64,000 nucleotides of DNA from Francisella sp. LA112445. Lineage in GTDB: Bacteria; Pseudomonadota; Gammaproteobacteria; Francisellales; Francisellaceae. A program made the position numbers and the translations under genes. How positions within the stretch are numbered: position 1 is the first letter of the stretch; every line of letters starts with the position of its first letter. This document shows, piece by piece, positions 37,899 to 46,319 of the stretch. The notes under the pieces are model-generated. The model worked only from the letters and a program-made list of their open reading frames with translations, was not told where the DNA came from and did no database searches. The stretch spans positions 992,001 through 1,056,000 of the forward strand of contig NZ_CP041030.1 of NCBI RefSeq assembly GCF_012224145.1, given 5' to 3'.

Positions 37899-38020
37899 CT
37901 ACCCCGTCAGTCTAGCGACTGCCACCCCTTCAATATTTGAAGGGGAATTGGCTAGTAGCTAAAATTTGGACTATTCCCCTTCGAGTGTCGAAGGGGTGGG
38001 CTGCGAAGCAGGTCGGGGTA
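37899..38020. repeat. Large composite inverted repeat with inner hairpins
   Basis: The left half (37899-37947) begins TACCCCG and ends with a CCCCTTC-n-GAAGGGG hairpin plus AAT; the right half (37974-38020) is its inverted relative, beginning ATTCCCCTTCG and ending GTCGGGGTA. Each half contains its own hairpin (CCCCTTC...GAAGGGG), and the two halves can pair over their ends and middles with a divergent patch between. The two-facing-hairpins design parallels the REPIN-like units further on, although the sequence family differs. Confidence 0.75.
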
Positions 38021-38040
38021 TTTATAAAAAACAAACATTT

Positions 38041-38129
38041 GTCATACTACGGCACCGACCGTAGTATCCATAGACAAAATGATGATATAGGTATAAAAAA
38101 TGGATTCTATGGTCAAGCCATAGAATGAC
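38041..38129. repeat. REPIN-like unit, second GTCAT family
   Basis: An 89-bp unit with a hairpin at each end in inverted orientation. Left: GTCAT then ACTACGG/CCGTAGT (38041-38070). Right, read on the other strand: GTCAT then TCTATGG/CCATAGA (38101-38129). The outer ends are GTCAT and ATGAC, identical to those of the 74-bp units. The stem sequences differ from one end to the other by changes that keep pairing (ACTACGG with CCGTAGT, TCTATGG with CCATAGA). An AT-rich 30-base spacer separates the hairpins. Confidence 0.8.
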
Positions 38130-38156
38130 GAGATAATAGAAAGAACAAAAATTACA

Positions 38157-38230
38157 GTCATCCTGAACTCGTTTCAGGATCTTATTGGGATTGAGAATAT
38201 GGTGAGATGCTGAACTAAATTCAGCATGAC
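38157..38230. repeat. REPIN-like unit 1 (74 bp)
   Basis: A 27-base hairpin starting GTCATCCTGAAC (38157-38183), a 20-base spacer, and an inverted 27-base hairpin ending TTCAGCATGAC (38204-38230). The two hairpins are diverged copies: stem pair 6:21 is C:G in one and G:C in the other, a compensatory change. The unit plus about ten following bases is repeated at 38266 with one C/T difference. Confidence 0.88.
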
Positions 38231-38265
38231 GATAAAAAATGTTATGGGTAAAATAAAAAAACATA

Positions 38266-38339
38266 GTCATCCTGAACTTGTTTCAGGATCTTATTGGGAT
38301 TGAGAATATGGTGAGATGCTGAACTAAATTCAGCATGAC
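38266..38339. repeat. REPIN-like unit 2 (74 bp)
   Basis: This copy matches unit 1 at 73 of 74 positions by eye (loop CTTG instead of CTCG) in the same orientation, 35 bases after unit 1 ends. Both are followed by a related run (ATAAAAAAT), so the duplicated tract may reach about 84 bp. The near identity points to recent duplication or independent insertion of one family. Confidence 0.88.
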
Positions 38340-38372
38340 AATAAAAAATATATGATAAGTAAATAAGTGCTT

Positions 38373-38430
38373 GCAGAAATAACCTTAAAAGGTTACTTCT
38401 GAGATTCCATGGACAAGCCGATAGAATGAC
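38373..38430. repeat. Two adjacent hairpins, one an orphan GTCAT-type repeat
   Basis: A hairpin with arms CAGAAATAACC (38373-38383) and GGTTACTTCTG (38390-38400), containing one wobble, abuts a second imperfect hairpin at 38401-38430 that ends ATAGAATGAC. The latter, read on the other strand, starts GTCATTCTATCGG and is a decayed relative of the right end of the 38041-38129 unit. No matching left partner is visible. Confidence 0.6.
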
Positions 38431-38446
38431 GCACTTATTCCTTATA

Positions 38447-38473
38447 GTCATCCTGAACTTGTTTCAGGATCTC
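38447..38473 (+). repeat. Left 27-bp hairpin repeat of the GIY-YIG unit
   Basis: It begins GTCATCCTGAAC and ends CAGGATCTC, with stem ATCCTGAA/TTTCAGGAT. It is identical to the reverse complement of 38837-38863 and differs from the first hairpins of the 74-bp units by at most two bases. The second hairpin expected about 20 bases on is decayed (38493-38519). Confidence 0.9.
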
Positions 38474-38547
38474 ATTAGGATTGAGAAAATGGTAATATAT
38501 TGAAATAATTTATTGTAAGCTATGAATATTTAGGAAGTAAAGAACTA

Positions 38548-38835
38548 ATGAATAAAAGAGGTTTTGTTTATATACTGACAAATCAAAATCAAACAGTTTT
38601 GTATATAGGTGTTACATCAAACCTCAAACAAAGAATTTATCAGCATAAAAATATGCTAATAGAAGGTTTTTCTAAGAAATACCGTACTCATAAGTTAGTA
38701 TATTATGAAATAGCAGAAAATATTGAGTTTGCTATATTAAGAGAAAAACAGCTCAAACGATGGCATAAAGATTGGAAAATTAATTTGATTAAACAGAGTA
38801 ACCCTGATTTAGATGATCTATATGATAGTCTATAG
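38548..38835 (+). CDS. Small GIY-YIG nuclease (COG2827/UPF0213-like)
   Basis: A 95-residue single-domain GIY-YIG protein. The GIY and YIG strands are FVYILTN (residues 6-12) and VLYIGVT (17-23), the catalytic Arg lies in NLKQRIYQHK (25-34), the metal-binding Glu in LREKQLKRW (about 65-73), and a terminal Asn follows in the KINLIKQSNP region, so all family residues seem present. An AGGAAG ribosome-binding site lies about 10 bases ahead of the ATG. It has no DNA-binding extension as homing endonucleases do. Its placement between exact 27-bp inverted hairpins suggests these DNA hairpins are its substrate. A housekeeping repair role is the alternative. Confidence 0.88.
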   Translation: MNKRGFVYILTNQNQTVLYIGVTSNLKQRIYQHKNMLIEGFSKKYRTHKLVYYEIAENIEFAILREKQLKRWHKDWKINLIKQSNPDLDDLYDSL

Positions 38836-38836
38836 T

Positions 38837-38863
38837 GAGATCCTGAAACAAGTTCAGGATGAC
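38837..38863 (-). repeat. Right 27-bp hairpin repeat of the GIY-YIG unit
   Basis: Exact inverted copy of 38447-38473, starting one base after the GIY-YIG stop. The sequence running into it (TATAGTGAGAT) resembles the approach to the right hairpin of the 74-bp units (TATGGTGAGAT), so the shared right end seems to include the stop codon of the gene. It may also act as a transcription terminator hairpin for the gene, though no U-tract directly follows. Confidence 0.9.
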
Positions 38864-38922
38864 GGTTTTGTATATATTTTATTTAAGTAGTAGGTAGTCT
38901 TAAAAAAAAAGAGAGAACAAAA

Positions 38923-40371
38923 ATGCAATCAAAGATAAATAGAATAACAGACATACTAAGACGAGATGACGGAATCAGCGGAGCGATGCACTATACTGAG
39001 CAAGTCAGCTGGATTCTTTTTTTAAAATTTTTGAATGACTATGAAAATGAAAAAGCCTTTGAGGCAGATCTAATAGGCGAAGAGTATATATTTGTCCTAG
39101 ATGAAAAATATCGCTGGAATACTTGGGCAGCTCCAAAAGGTGCAGATGGCAAGCTTGATGTTATCAATGCTGATAGTGGTGATGATTTACTAAAGTTTGT
39201 TAATAAAGAGCTTTTTCCATATCTGAAATCTTTTAAATCAATAGATGAAGATGTCAAAAGCCTAAAGTATAAAATTGGTGCAGTATTTGAGTATATAGAT
39301 AACCGTGTAGCTAGTGGTCATACTCTACGCGATGTTATCAATGAGATTGATGAGCTAAATTTTAATAAAAAAGAAGATCTATACCAACTATCGCAAATTT
39401 ATGAAAATCTACTTAAAGAAATGGGTTCTGATGGTGGAAATAGTGGTGAGTTCTATACGCCAAGACCATTAGTCAAGGCTATCGTAGATGTTGTTAATCC
39501 TCAAGCTGGGCAAACTGTTTATGATCCAGCAGCTGGAACTTGTGGCTTTTTGATAGATGCTTATGAGCATATGTATAGCAAAGAGCTATCAACTACACAG
39601 TTGAAATTTCTTAATGAAGAGACTTTCTTTGGTAAAGAAAAAACACCTTTATCGTATGTAATGGGTGTGATGAATATGATCCTACATGGTATAACATCAC
39701 CAAATATTAACAAGGCTAATACACTTGTCAAAGATATTCGTAGTCTTGAGGAGAAAGATCGTTATGATATCATCCTTGCTAATCCACCATTTGGCGGTAA
39801 AGAAAAAGCAACTATTCAAACTAACTTTCCAATCAAATCAAATGCTACTGAGCTACTATTTTTACAACATATTTACAAAAGTCTCAAGCTAGGTGGTAGA
39901 TGTGGTGTAGTTGTGCCAGAAGGTGTGCTTTTTCAGACAAATAACGCTTTTAAGAATGTCAAAAAAGAATTACTTGAAAACTATAATGTCCATACTATAG
40001 TTTCATTACCTGCTGGGGTATTTTTACCGTATAGTGGTGTTAAGACAAATGTGATTTTCTTTGATAGAGAGGGTAGCACTACAGATATTTTCTATTATGA
40101 AATTACACCACCATACAAACTAACCAAAAATAAGCCGATTCAATTTGAGCATTTTGCAGAGTTTTTAGAAATTTGGCAGTCACGTAAACTTACAGAAAAT
40201 AGTTGGATAGTTAAAGTAGAAGATATCAAAGATTATGATATATCAGCTAAAAATCCTAACAAAATTGAAGCTATCGAGCATAAATCGCCGTTAGAATTAG
40301 TCAATGAAATCAAACAAAATACCGCTGAGATAGATAAACTAATAGGTGAGATTGAAGCAGTACTAAAATAA
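38923..40371 (+). CDS. hsdM: Type I restriction-modification methyltransferase subunit M
   Basis: HsdM is the N6-adenine methyltransferase subunit of a type I system. The N-terminal HsdM helical domain is present (residues 1-130, with [16 protein letters not shown]), followed by [16 protein letters not shown] motif [16 protein letters not shown] (near 205) and catalytic NPPF in [10 protein letters not shown] (near 288). Length 482 is normal and the C-terminus ends in a charged helix as usual. A GAGAGAACAAAA purine stretch precedes the ATG. No hsdS lies downstream: the next gene, dinB, is convergent and overlaps the hsdM end by 9 bases. Without HsdS, HsdM would lack sequence recognition. Confidence 0.94.
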   Translation: MQSKINRITDILRRDDGISGAMHYTEQVSWILFLKFLNDYENEKAFEADLIGEEYIFVLDEKYRWNTWAAPKGADGKLDVINADSGDDLLKFVNKELFPYLKSFKSIDEDVKSLKYKIGAVFEYIDNRVASGHTLRDVINEIDELNFNKKEDLYQLSQIYENLLKEMGSDGGNSGEFYTPRPLVKAIVDVVNPQAGQTVYDPAAGTCGFLIDAYEHMYSKELSTTQLKFLNEETFFGKEKTPLSYVMGVMNMILHGITSPNINKANTLVKDIRSLEEKDRYDIILANPPFGGKEKATIQTNFPIKSNATELLFLQHIYKSLKLGGRCGVVVPEGVLFQTNNAFKNVKKELLENYNVHTIVSLPAGVFLPYSGVKTNVIFFDREGSTTDIFYYEITPPYKLTKNKPIQFEHFAEFLEIWQSRKLTENSWIVKVEDIKDYDISAKNPNKIEAIEHKSPLELVNEIKQNTAEIDKLIGEIEAVLK

Positions 40372-41412
40372 TTCCATCTGCCTATCATCAACTTCTCCAA
40401 GGCGTATACCAATACCCATTAAACGAATGGGATATTTTTGTTTTTTATGTAAGTCAATTATTAGATTTTTATAGGCTTCTTTATCTAGAGTTTTAGCCAC
40501 TCTAGTTAGACTTGTTTTATTAAATCTTGTATCAGTAAATTTTACAAAAATACCTACGATACTTTTATAATGCCTATCTGACATTCGACTAGTTAGCTTT
40601 TCATATAAGCTAGGTAGTTTTTTTAGACAAGCTTCTAAAGTCTTTAAATCATCTAGATATGTATTTTCAACACTTACAGATTTACGAATACGGATAGGGT
40701 TAACTTCTCGGTTATCGATACCTCGAGCATAGTTGTATAAACTAGCACCAAATTTACCGAACTTATCTAGAAGCGTATTTAAACTAATTTGTTGCAGCTG
40801 TGAGCATGTCTCAACCCCCATGCTTTTTAGCTTTTCTTGAGATACTTTACCAACACCAAAGAGCTTTTTAACAGGTAAATCTTTTATAAAGTTATCAACT
40901 TGCTCAGGAGTTATGACATATAGTCCGTTTGGTTTATTTATATCACTAGCTATCTTTGCTAAAAGCTTATTTGGAGCTACACCAGCTGAGCCAGTTAGAC
41001 CAGTCTTATTAAATATCTGCTGTTTGATAGCTTGAGCAATTAGAGTTGCACTATTTTTATATTCTTGTACATCTGTAACATCAAGGTATGCTTCATCAAG
41101 AGATAGAGGCTCGACTTTATCTGTAAAAGAATGAAATATCTCTCTAATAATACCAGAAGCAGCTTTATATTTGGCAAAATCAGTATTTAAAAGTATCAAG
41201 TTGGGACATTTTTGTAGTGCAATAGATGTAGGCATTGCAGAATGGACACCATATTCACGTGCAATATAGTTACACGTGGAGATTACACCTCGTTTAGGAT
41301 TTGTTCCACCAACTGCAAAGGGCTTATCTTTTAAGCCTGGATTTGCTTTCTCTTCCACTTGAGCAAAGAAGTAGTCCATATCAAAGTGTATGATTTTTCT
41401 GATTTTATCCAT
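40363..41412 (-). CDS. dinB: DNA polymerase IV
   Basis: A Y-family translesion polymerase of 349 residues. Catalytic acidic residues appear in [12 protein letters not shown] (near 10) and [12 protein letters not shown] (near 102); [10 protein letters not shown] lies in the helix-hairpin-helix region (near 180), and the little-finger domain follows. The protein ends RQMELF, a good match to the beta-clamp binding pentapeptide QxxLF. Its 3' end overlaps hsdM. It is followed 5' by the DJ-1/PfpI gene 5 bases upstream, so the two are likely co-transcribed. Confidence 0.95.
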   Translation of the reverse strand: MDKIRKIIHFDMDYFFAQVEEKANPGLKDKPFAVGGTNPKRGVISTCNYIAREYGVHSAMPTSIALQKCPNLILLNTDFAKYKAASGIIREIFHSFTDKVEPLSLDEAYLDVTDVQEYKNSATLIAQAIKQQIFNKTGLTGSAGVAPNKLLAKIASDINKPNGLYVITPEQVDNFIKDLPVKKLFGVGKVSQEKLKSMGVETCSQLQQISLNTLLDKFGKFGASLYNYARGIDNREVNPIRIRKSVSVENTYLDDLKTLEACLKKLPSLYEKLTSRMSDRHYKSIVGIFVKFTDTRFNKTSLTRVAKTLDKEAYKNLIIDLHKKQKYPIRLMGIGIRLGEVDDRQMELF

Positions 41413-41417
41413 GACTA

Positions 41418-42020
41418 TTATTTATAAATATCTGCAAACTCATCTATAGTTGCATCTTCTTGCCATGAGTATTCGATCTCGATACTTTTTTGCTTAGCAA
41501 CATCATAACCTAATAAATCTGCAATAAATCCTAAACTCATATCTATACCAGCACTAACTCCTGAGCTTGAGTAAATATTTCCATCTTTTACCCATCGAGC
41601 TTTATCAATCCATTGTACATTTGGAGCTATAGATTTTGTCCAGTTTAGAGCTTTTTTATTTGAAGTGACATGTTTATTATCTAGTAGATTTGTTTGTGAA
41701 AATAAAGAAGATCCTGTACAAACTGTAAGTATATATTTAGCTTTAGTTGCTAATCTAGCTAATTCAGTTATTAGTTCTTTATCATGTATTAACTGGCGAG
41801 TGCCCATACCTCCAGGGACAAATAATATATAGTCTTTTCCAGATATTTGACTAAGTTTTTTAGTAATTATTGAGACATTTTGACTGCTAGTTATATTTCC
41901 TCCTTCTAGAGAGTAGTAATCTAATTTAAAATGCTCTTTAAAACTTCCTAAGACTTCTACTGGACCAAATACGTCTAAAGTCTCAAAATCATTAAATAAT
42001 ACAATTACTAAATCTGTCAT
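41418..42020 (-). CDS. DJ-1/PfpI family protein
   Basis: A 200-residue class I glutamine-amidotransferase-like protein. [10 protein letters not shown] (near 68) and the nucleophile elbow [18 protein letters not shown] (Cys near 100) match the DJ-1/PfpI group, closest in layout to isonitrile-hydratase or regulator-type domains ([18 protein letters not shown] at the start). No AraC-type DNA-binding domain is attached. The biochemical role cannot be told. It lies directly upstream of dinB. Confidence 0.85.
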   Translation of the reverse strand: MTDLVIVLFNDFETLDVFGPVEVLGSFKEHFKLDYYSLEGGNITSSQNVSIITKKLSQISGKDYILFVPGGMGTRQLIHDKELITELARLATKAKYILTVCTGSSLFSQTNLLDNKHVTSNKKALNWTKSIAPNVQWIDKARWVKDGNIYSSSGVSAGIDMSLGFIADLLGYDVAKQKSIEIEYSWQEDATIDEFADIYK

Positions 42021-42193
42021 TTTTTAGCTATTTAATACTAGTTTCATGCTAATCATTATATCATGAGTGCTAATAAGTTACTTTTATAAACTACAAGTAG
42101 GGTAAACTCACAAAAAATATATAGCTAAGCGAAATATAGCGTAGAATATAATTTTAAAAATTGATTTAAAAATACAACAGGAGAACATCTTTT

Positions 42194-42985
42194 ATGATGT
42201 TAATAATTATTAAACTAATACTCTCAGTAGCTATGGTACTAGGGCTTATTTATATTTCAGAAAAAAATTCTCGATTAGGCGGTTTATTTTCTGGGCTGCC
42301 TTTAAGTGTAGGTATATTTACTTATTTTAATGCTAAACAAAATGGCGTTGACTTTTTAGTTAGTTCTATGCCTTATGCAATCGCTGGGTTTGCTAACATG
42401 ATGTTATTTACAATAGCATTTTATCTTGGAGGTAAACTTTTTATAAAGAGTCGTTCCTTAAATACTGCTAGTGCGCTAATAATTGCGTTGATTGTTTATT
42501 TTATTAGCGGTTATTTAGTAACTTTACTAGATCTAAGTTTATTATTAGGTTTTGTAATATTTATATTGTCTATGATTGTTAGTATTATTTTCTTTTCTCA
42601 AATACCAAAGAATGTAAACATAACTAAAAAAAGTACTTCAAAACCAATTAATGGAATCATTATAATTATATTTAGAATTATTTTTGTCTCTGCTGTAGTT
42701 TTATTAATAACTGGTGTATCTGGATATGTGGGACATCAGTGGGCTGGAATATTTTCATCTTTCCCTGTTATGTTAGCTTCAGTAATTACGGTATTAATCT
42801 TTAGCTATGGTGATCAAATTTATCCAAATGTACTTAAACACTTCTCATATGGAGTATCCACTTTAGTGGTATATGATCTATTAATTTTCTGGCTATACCC
42901 AGCAATAGGCATTAATTTAGGTACAATAGTTGCTTATATTATTTGTTTTATTTATTTACTATTTCTAAATAAGCTAAATCGCTAA
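42194..42985 (+). CDS. Integral membrane protein with an internal repeat
   Basis: I do not recognise a named family. The 263-residue protein has about eight hydrophobic segments. Two similar segments, GGLFSGLPLSVGIFTYF near residue 29 and AGIFSSFPVMLASVITVL near residue 185, hint at two related halves, as in transporters that arose by duplication. A good AGGAG lies 10 bases before the first ATG of a tandem ATGATG. It is a single gene divergent from the DJ-1/dinB pair. Confidence 0.7.
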   Translation: MMLIIIKLILSVAMVLGLIYISEKNSRLGGLFSGLPLSVGIFTYFNAKQNGVDFLVSSMPYAIAGFANMMLFTIAFYLGGKLFIKSRSLNTASALIIALIVYFISGYLVTLLDLSLLLGFVIFILSMIVSIIFFSQIPKNVNITKKSTSKPINGIIIIIFRIIFVSAVVLLITGVSGYVGHQWAGIFSSFPVMLASVITVLIFSYGDQIYPNVLKHFSYGVSTLVVYDLLIFWLYPAIGINLGTIVAYIICFIYLLFLNKLNR

Positions 42986-43062
42986 CTTATCTTTAATAAA
43001 CTCCTTTTATATATATACTTAGTGTATATAATTTATGTAATTAAATATTTATATTAAAACTA

Positions 43063-44958
43063 ATGATTTTCTTTAAAAATGTATCTTATCAAGTTGAGAT
43101 AAAAGAATTATTTAATGATATTAACTTTTCAATTTTCCCTAATCAAAAAATAGGTTTAGTGGGTAAAAATGGTACAGGTAAAACTACACTCTTTAATCTA
43201 ATACAGGGTAATTTAACTCCTGATAAAGGTGATATTGAGATTGCGAAAAATACTCGTATAGTCACAGTTAAACAAGAAGTCGATGATTTTGAAGCTAAAG
43301 TGATTGATTATGTAGTTAATGGTATAGAGTCTTTGAGGCAGTTAAAGATAAAGATGCAAGAATCATTAGCAACAGAGAATTTTGTTGATTATTCAAAATA
43401 TCATGAGGAATATGAATCTCTAGGTGGTTATGCTATAGAGTCACAGGCAGGTAAATTACTTTCAGGCTTAGGTTTTAGTATTATTCAGTTACAACAAAAG
43501 GTAAAAGAACTCTCAGGTGGTTGGCAAATTCGTCTAAACTTAGCTCAAGCTTTATTACAAGAGTCAGATATCTTATTACTTGATGAACCTACAAACCACT
43601 TAGATCTAGATGCAGTTTTGTGGCTTGAAGAATATTTACAAGAATATAAAGGATCATTATTGCTTATTTCACATGATAGGATTTTTCTAGATAATGTTGT
43701 TAAGCAAATATTTCACATCGAGAATAAAACTATAGCTACTTATACTGGTAATTATTCATCGTATGAAAAGCAAGCTTATGAGCAACAAGTTTTACAACAA
43801 AAGCAATTTGAAAAACAACAAAAACATATAGCACATCTACAGAGTTTTGTAGATAGATTTAAAGCCAAAGCATCTAAAGCAAAACAGGCTCAAAGTCGCG
43901 TTAAAATGCTTGAGAAAATACAGCGAGTTGAAGCAGTTAAAACAGAATCTGATTTTAGCTTTGAATTTAAGCAAGTCAAAGAGCATTTAGGAGGGACTTT
44001 AGTCAGTTTACAAAGTGCTAATCTTGGTTATGGTGATAAAAAGATCTTAGATAATGTAAAATTAAATATCTATAATGAGATGCGTATAGGTCTCTTAGGT
44101 TTAAATGGTGCGGGTAAATCAACTTTGATTAAATCACTAATTGGCGAAATTGATATATTATCAGGTAAGATTGAAAAGCATCCAAACCTTAGGGTAGGGT
44201 ATTTCTCTCAGCATTCATTAGATATGCTTGATCCTCAAGCTTCACCATTACTACATATGCAACGACTAGATTCTAAAGCAACTCAAGAAAAACTTAGAAC
44301 TTTTTTAGGTAGTTTTAATTTTGTAGGTGATAAAGCCTTAGCAAAAGCTGGAACCTTCTCTGGCGGTGAAAAAGCCCGTTTAGCTTTAGCTATGATTGTT
44401 TATCAAGAGCCAAACTTTCTCTTACTAGATGAACCAACTAACCATTTAGATATTGGTGTGCGAGAGGCTTTGACAGTAGCATTACAGAGTTTTCAAGGAG
44501 CCATTATTTTAGTTTCACATGATAGATTCTTATTAGAGTCAACGGTTGATGAATATATGATAGTTGGCGAAGGTCAGGTTAGGCCTTTTGATGGTGATAT
44601 GAGAGATTATTATAAGTATATTTTAGAGGTCAAAAAAACAGAAAATAATACATCAAATTCATCATCTCAAACTAGTAATGATCCTAAAAAGCAGACTAGA
44701 AAATTATCAGCAGATAAGCGCAAGCAGTTAAAACCACTACAAGATAAAATCAAAAAACTTGAAAAGTCATTAGAAAAATTACAGCAACAAGATTTACAAA
44801 TGCATGAAGCTCTTCAAGATCAAAGCTTATATGATGATAAAACAAAACTACAACAAACTTTAGTTGAGCATTCTCAATTAAAAGAAAAAATAGAAGAAAC
44901 TGAGTTAGAGTGGTTTGAAGCTTTAGAAGAGTTAGAGAGTCTAAAAAATAATGATTAA
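43063..44958 (+). CDS. ABC-F family ATPase (YheS-like)
   Basis: A 631-residue soluble protein with two ABC ATPase domains: GKNGTGKTT (near 34), LSGGWQIRLNLAQALL (near 150), LLLDEPTNHLDLDAV (near 176) and the second set GLNGAGKST (near 347), FSGGEKARLALAM (near 434), LLLDEPTNHLDIG (near 460). The linker between them and the C-terminal charged coiled coil are the ABC-F hallmarks; these proteins act on the ribosome E site. Size and layout fit YheS better than EttA. It is monocistronic. Confidence 0.92.
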   Translation: MIFFKNVSYQVEIKELFNDINFSIFPNQKIGLVGKNGTGKTTLFNLIQGNLTPDKGDIEIAKNTRIVTVKQEVDDFEAKVIDYVVNGIESLRQLKIKMQESLATENFVDYSKYHEEYESLGGYAIESQAGKLLSGLGFSIIQLQQKVKELSGGWQIRLNLAQALLQESDILLLDEPTNHLDLDAVLWLEEYLQEYKGSLLLISHDRIFLDNVVKQIFHIENKTIATYTGNYSSYEKQAYEQQVLQQKQFEKQQKHIAHLQSFVDRFKAKASKAKQAQSRVKMLEKIQRVEAVKTESDFSFEFKQVKEHLGGTLVSLQSANLGYGDKKILDNVKLNIYNEMRIGLLGLNGAGKSTLIKSLIGEIDILSGKIEKHPNLRVGYFSQHSLDMLDPQASPLLHMQRLDSKATQEKLRTFLGSFNFVGDKALAKAGTFSGGEKARLALAMIVYQEPNFLLLDEPTNHLDIGVREALTVALQSFQGAIILVSHDRFLLESTVDEYMIVGEGQVRPFDGDMRDYYKYILEVKKTENNTSNSSSQTSNDPKKQTRKLSADKRKQLKPLQDKIKKLEKSLEKLQQQDLQMHEALQDQSLYDDKTKLQQTLVEHSQLKEKIEETELEWFEALEELESLKNND

Positions 44959-45082
44959 ACCTATTTTATAATCTTACTTATTAAATGTTTTTAAGTATTC
45001 AAATATTCAATATAAAGCAAAAAATAACTAACTATATTTGCTAAATTTTTGATTAAAAGTCATTGTTGAAATAATAGAAAAA

Positions 45083-46309
45083 TTATTGGTAAGCTTCATC
45101 CCAGTTACCAGTTAAACCAGCAACTTCATATTCTGTTACACGGTTTTCAAAGAAATTAGTATGGTCAGCACCATTTAAGATCCACTCTAACCAAGTTAGA
45201 GGATTTTTTTCAATATTGTATATTTCATTTAGACCTAGTTGGTTTAAACGTCTATCAGTAATATGGCGAATATATTCTTTTACTTCATTTGCATTTAAAC
45301 CTTCAATAGTACCTATCTCATACGCCAGATCAATAAATCTATCTTCAAGTTCGACAGCTTGAGTAGCCATTAGATAAATTTCTTTTTTGAATTCATTATC
45401 AACTATATATGGGTTCTCTTGGCAGTATATTCTAAATAATGCTGCATTACCTTCTACGTGCATTGATTCATCACGAATTGACCATTCTACAACTTTACCC
45501 ATACCTTTCATCTTACCAAAACGTTGGAAGTTTAGTAACATTGCAAATGAAGCAAATAATGCTACACCTTCATTAAATACTGTTTTAGCTAGACATAATC
45601 CTAAACCACGACGAGTTGAAGGGTCGGCATCCATCATAAAATCAATCTTATCTGTCATTGCTTTGTATTCTAAGAAAGCATGGTACTCAGAATCAGGAAG
45701 ACCTAATGTATCATTAAGTAGGGCATATGCTCTTTGGTGGATACCTTCACGAGCAGCGAATGATCCTAGCATATTACGTACTTCATTATTCTTAAATGCA
45801 GGAATAAACTGATCATAGTAGTTTTGACCAACTGCAACATCAGATTGAGTAAATAATCTTAGAATATTTGTTATATATTCTTTTTCAACCTTTGTGATTT
45901 TACCATTCTTCCAATCAGTAACATCTTCTGAAAGGTCAATTTCATCTTCAATCCAGTGTGCTTTTTCATGTTTAACTGTCAGATCAACTGCCCAAGGATA
46001 GCTAAATGGTTTATACGTTTTTGAAAATGTTGTTAAAGATGAGCCTTTAACTCTAGCTATAACTTCACCAGCTCTAGCCATAAGATTATCGTAACCGCCG
46101 ATATGTACATTACCTACAAATATTTGTGGTACTGTTCTAACATGTTCTTCGATAAGAAGTATGTTTTTATTTACTTCATCATAGAATTTAGCTCTTTTTT
46201 CATCATCATCAAGAGTTATTTGTGTAAAAGGGATATCATTTGCACCAAACCAGCTTTTTGCAAGGTCACAAAAAGGGCAGTTTGTTCTTGTATATATTTT
46301 TACTTCCAC
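45083..46309 (-). CDS. nrdB: Ribonucleotide reductase beta subunit fused to glutaredoxin
   Basis: NrdB harbours the diiron-tyrosyl radical. Residues 1-90 are a glutaredoxin domain (CPFC at 11-14, TVPQIFVG, HIGGYD), then the beta subunit follows from about 100. Metal and radical residues are visible: REGIHQRAY (Glu, His, radical Tyr), NEGVALFAS (Glu) and RDESMHVEG (Glu, His). The C-terminal tail (GLTGNWDEAYQ) would dock NrdA. The fused reductant could regenerate the NrdA active site directly. The domain is clearly paralogous to the separate glutaredoxin encoded 10 bases upstream. Third gene of the nrdA-grx-nrdB operon. Confidence 0.95.
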   Translation of the reverse strand: MEVKIYTRTNCPFCDLAKSWFGANDIPFTQITLDDDEKRAKFYDEVNKNILLIEEHVRTVPQIFVGNVHIGGYDNLMARAGEVIARVKGSSLTTFSKTYKPFSYPWAVDLTVKHEKAHWIEDEIDLSEDVTDWKNGKITKVEKEYITNILRLFTQSDVAVGQNYYDQFIPAFKNNEVRNMLGSFAAREGIHQRAYALLNDTLGLPDSEYHAFLEYKAMTDKIDFMMDADPSTRRGLGLCLAKTVFNEGVALFASFAMLLNFQRFGKMKGMGKVVEWSIRDESMHVEGNAALFRIYCQENPYIVDNEFKKEIYLMATQAVELEDRFIDLAYEIGTIEGLNANEVKEYIRHITDRRLNQLGLNEIYNIEKNPLTWLEWILNGADHTNFFENRVTEYEVAGLTGNWDEAYQ

Positions 46310-46319
46310 TATTTTTTAC

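Larger units (their letters stand above)
37793..38547. other. 755-bp gene-free block filled with palindromic repeats
   Basis: Between rloB and the GIY-YIG gene there is no plausible gene. Short open frames here are artefacts of repeat sequence. The first 70 bases are plain AT-rich sequence; the rest is a succession of at least seven hairpins from four sequence families, listed separately. This is also the interval between the two halves of the type I system, where hsdS might have been expected. The repeats are rich in C and G compared with the surroundings. Confidence 0.85.
38447..38863. mobile_element. Putative GIY-YIG nuclease element with 27-bp terminal inverted repeats
   Basis: A 417-bp unit: a 27-base hairpin repeat (38447-38473), 74 bases of leader, a GIY-YIG gene, then the exact reverse complement of the repeat (38837-38863) starting one base after the stop codon. 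The repeats are 27/27 identical. After the left repeat, the next 20 bases resemble the spacer of the 74-bp units (ATTrGGATTGAGAAwATGG), so those units look like internally deleted relatives. No target duplication was found at the ends. Calling it mobile is inference from architecture. Confidence 0.6.

Noticed and set aside
37937-38128. Plus-strand frame of 63 codons inside the repeat block
   Set aside because: It runs through two palindromes of different families and has no ribosome-binding site or recognisable protein pattern.
38022-38451. Minus-strand frames (38022-38270 and 38242-38451) that both encode a segment like AEFSSASHHILNPNK
   Set aside because: They are translations of the two 74-bp palindromic repeats. 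The shared peptide reflects the repeated DNA, and there is no start context or family support.
38157-38473. Hairpin repeats as a CRISPR array
   Set aside because: Only two same-orientation full units exist, the spacing is irregular, the units are made of facing hairpins, and no cas gene is present.
37793-38547. Remnant of hsdS
   Set aside because: No stretch resembling target-recognition domains or the conserved HsdS spacers was visible in any frame.
38548-38835. Intron or intein homing endonuclease
   Set aside because: The protein is a bare GIY-YIG domain with no DNA-binding extension, and no split host gene or intron folding surrounds it.
42021-42193. Fur box in the gap between the DJ-1 and membrane-protein genes
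   Set aside because: The AT-rich TAATCATTAT stretch does not extend to a 19-bp Fur palindrome.
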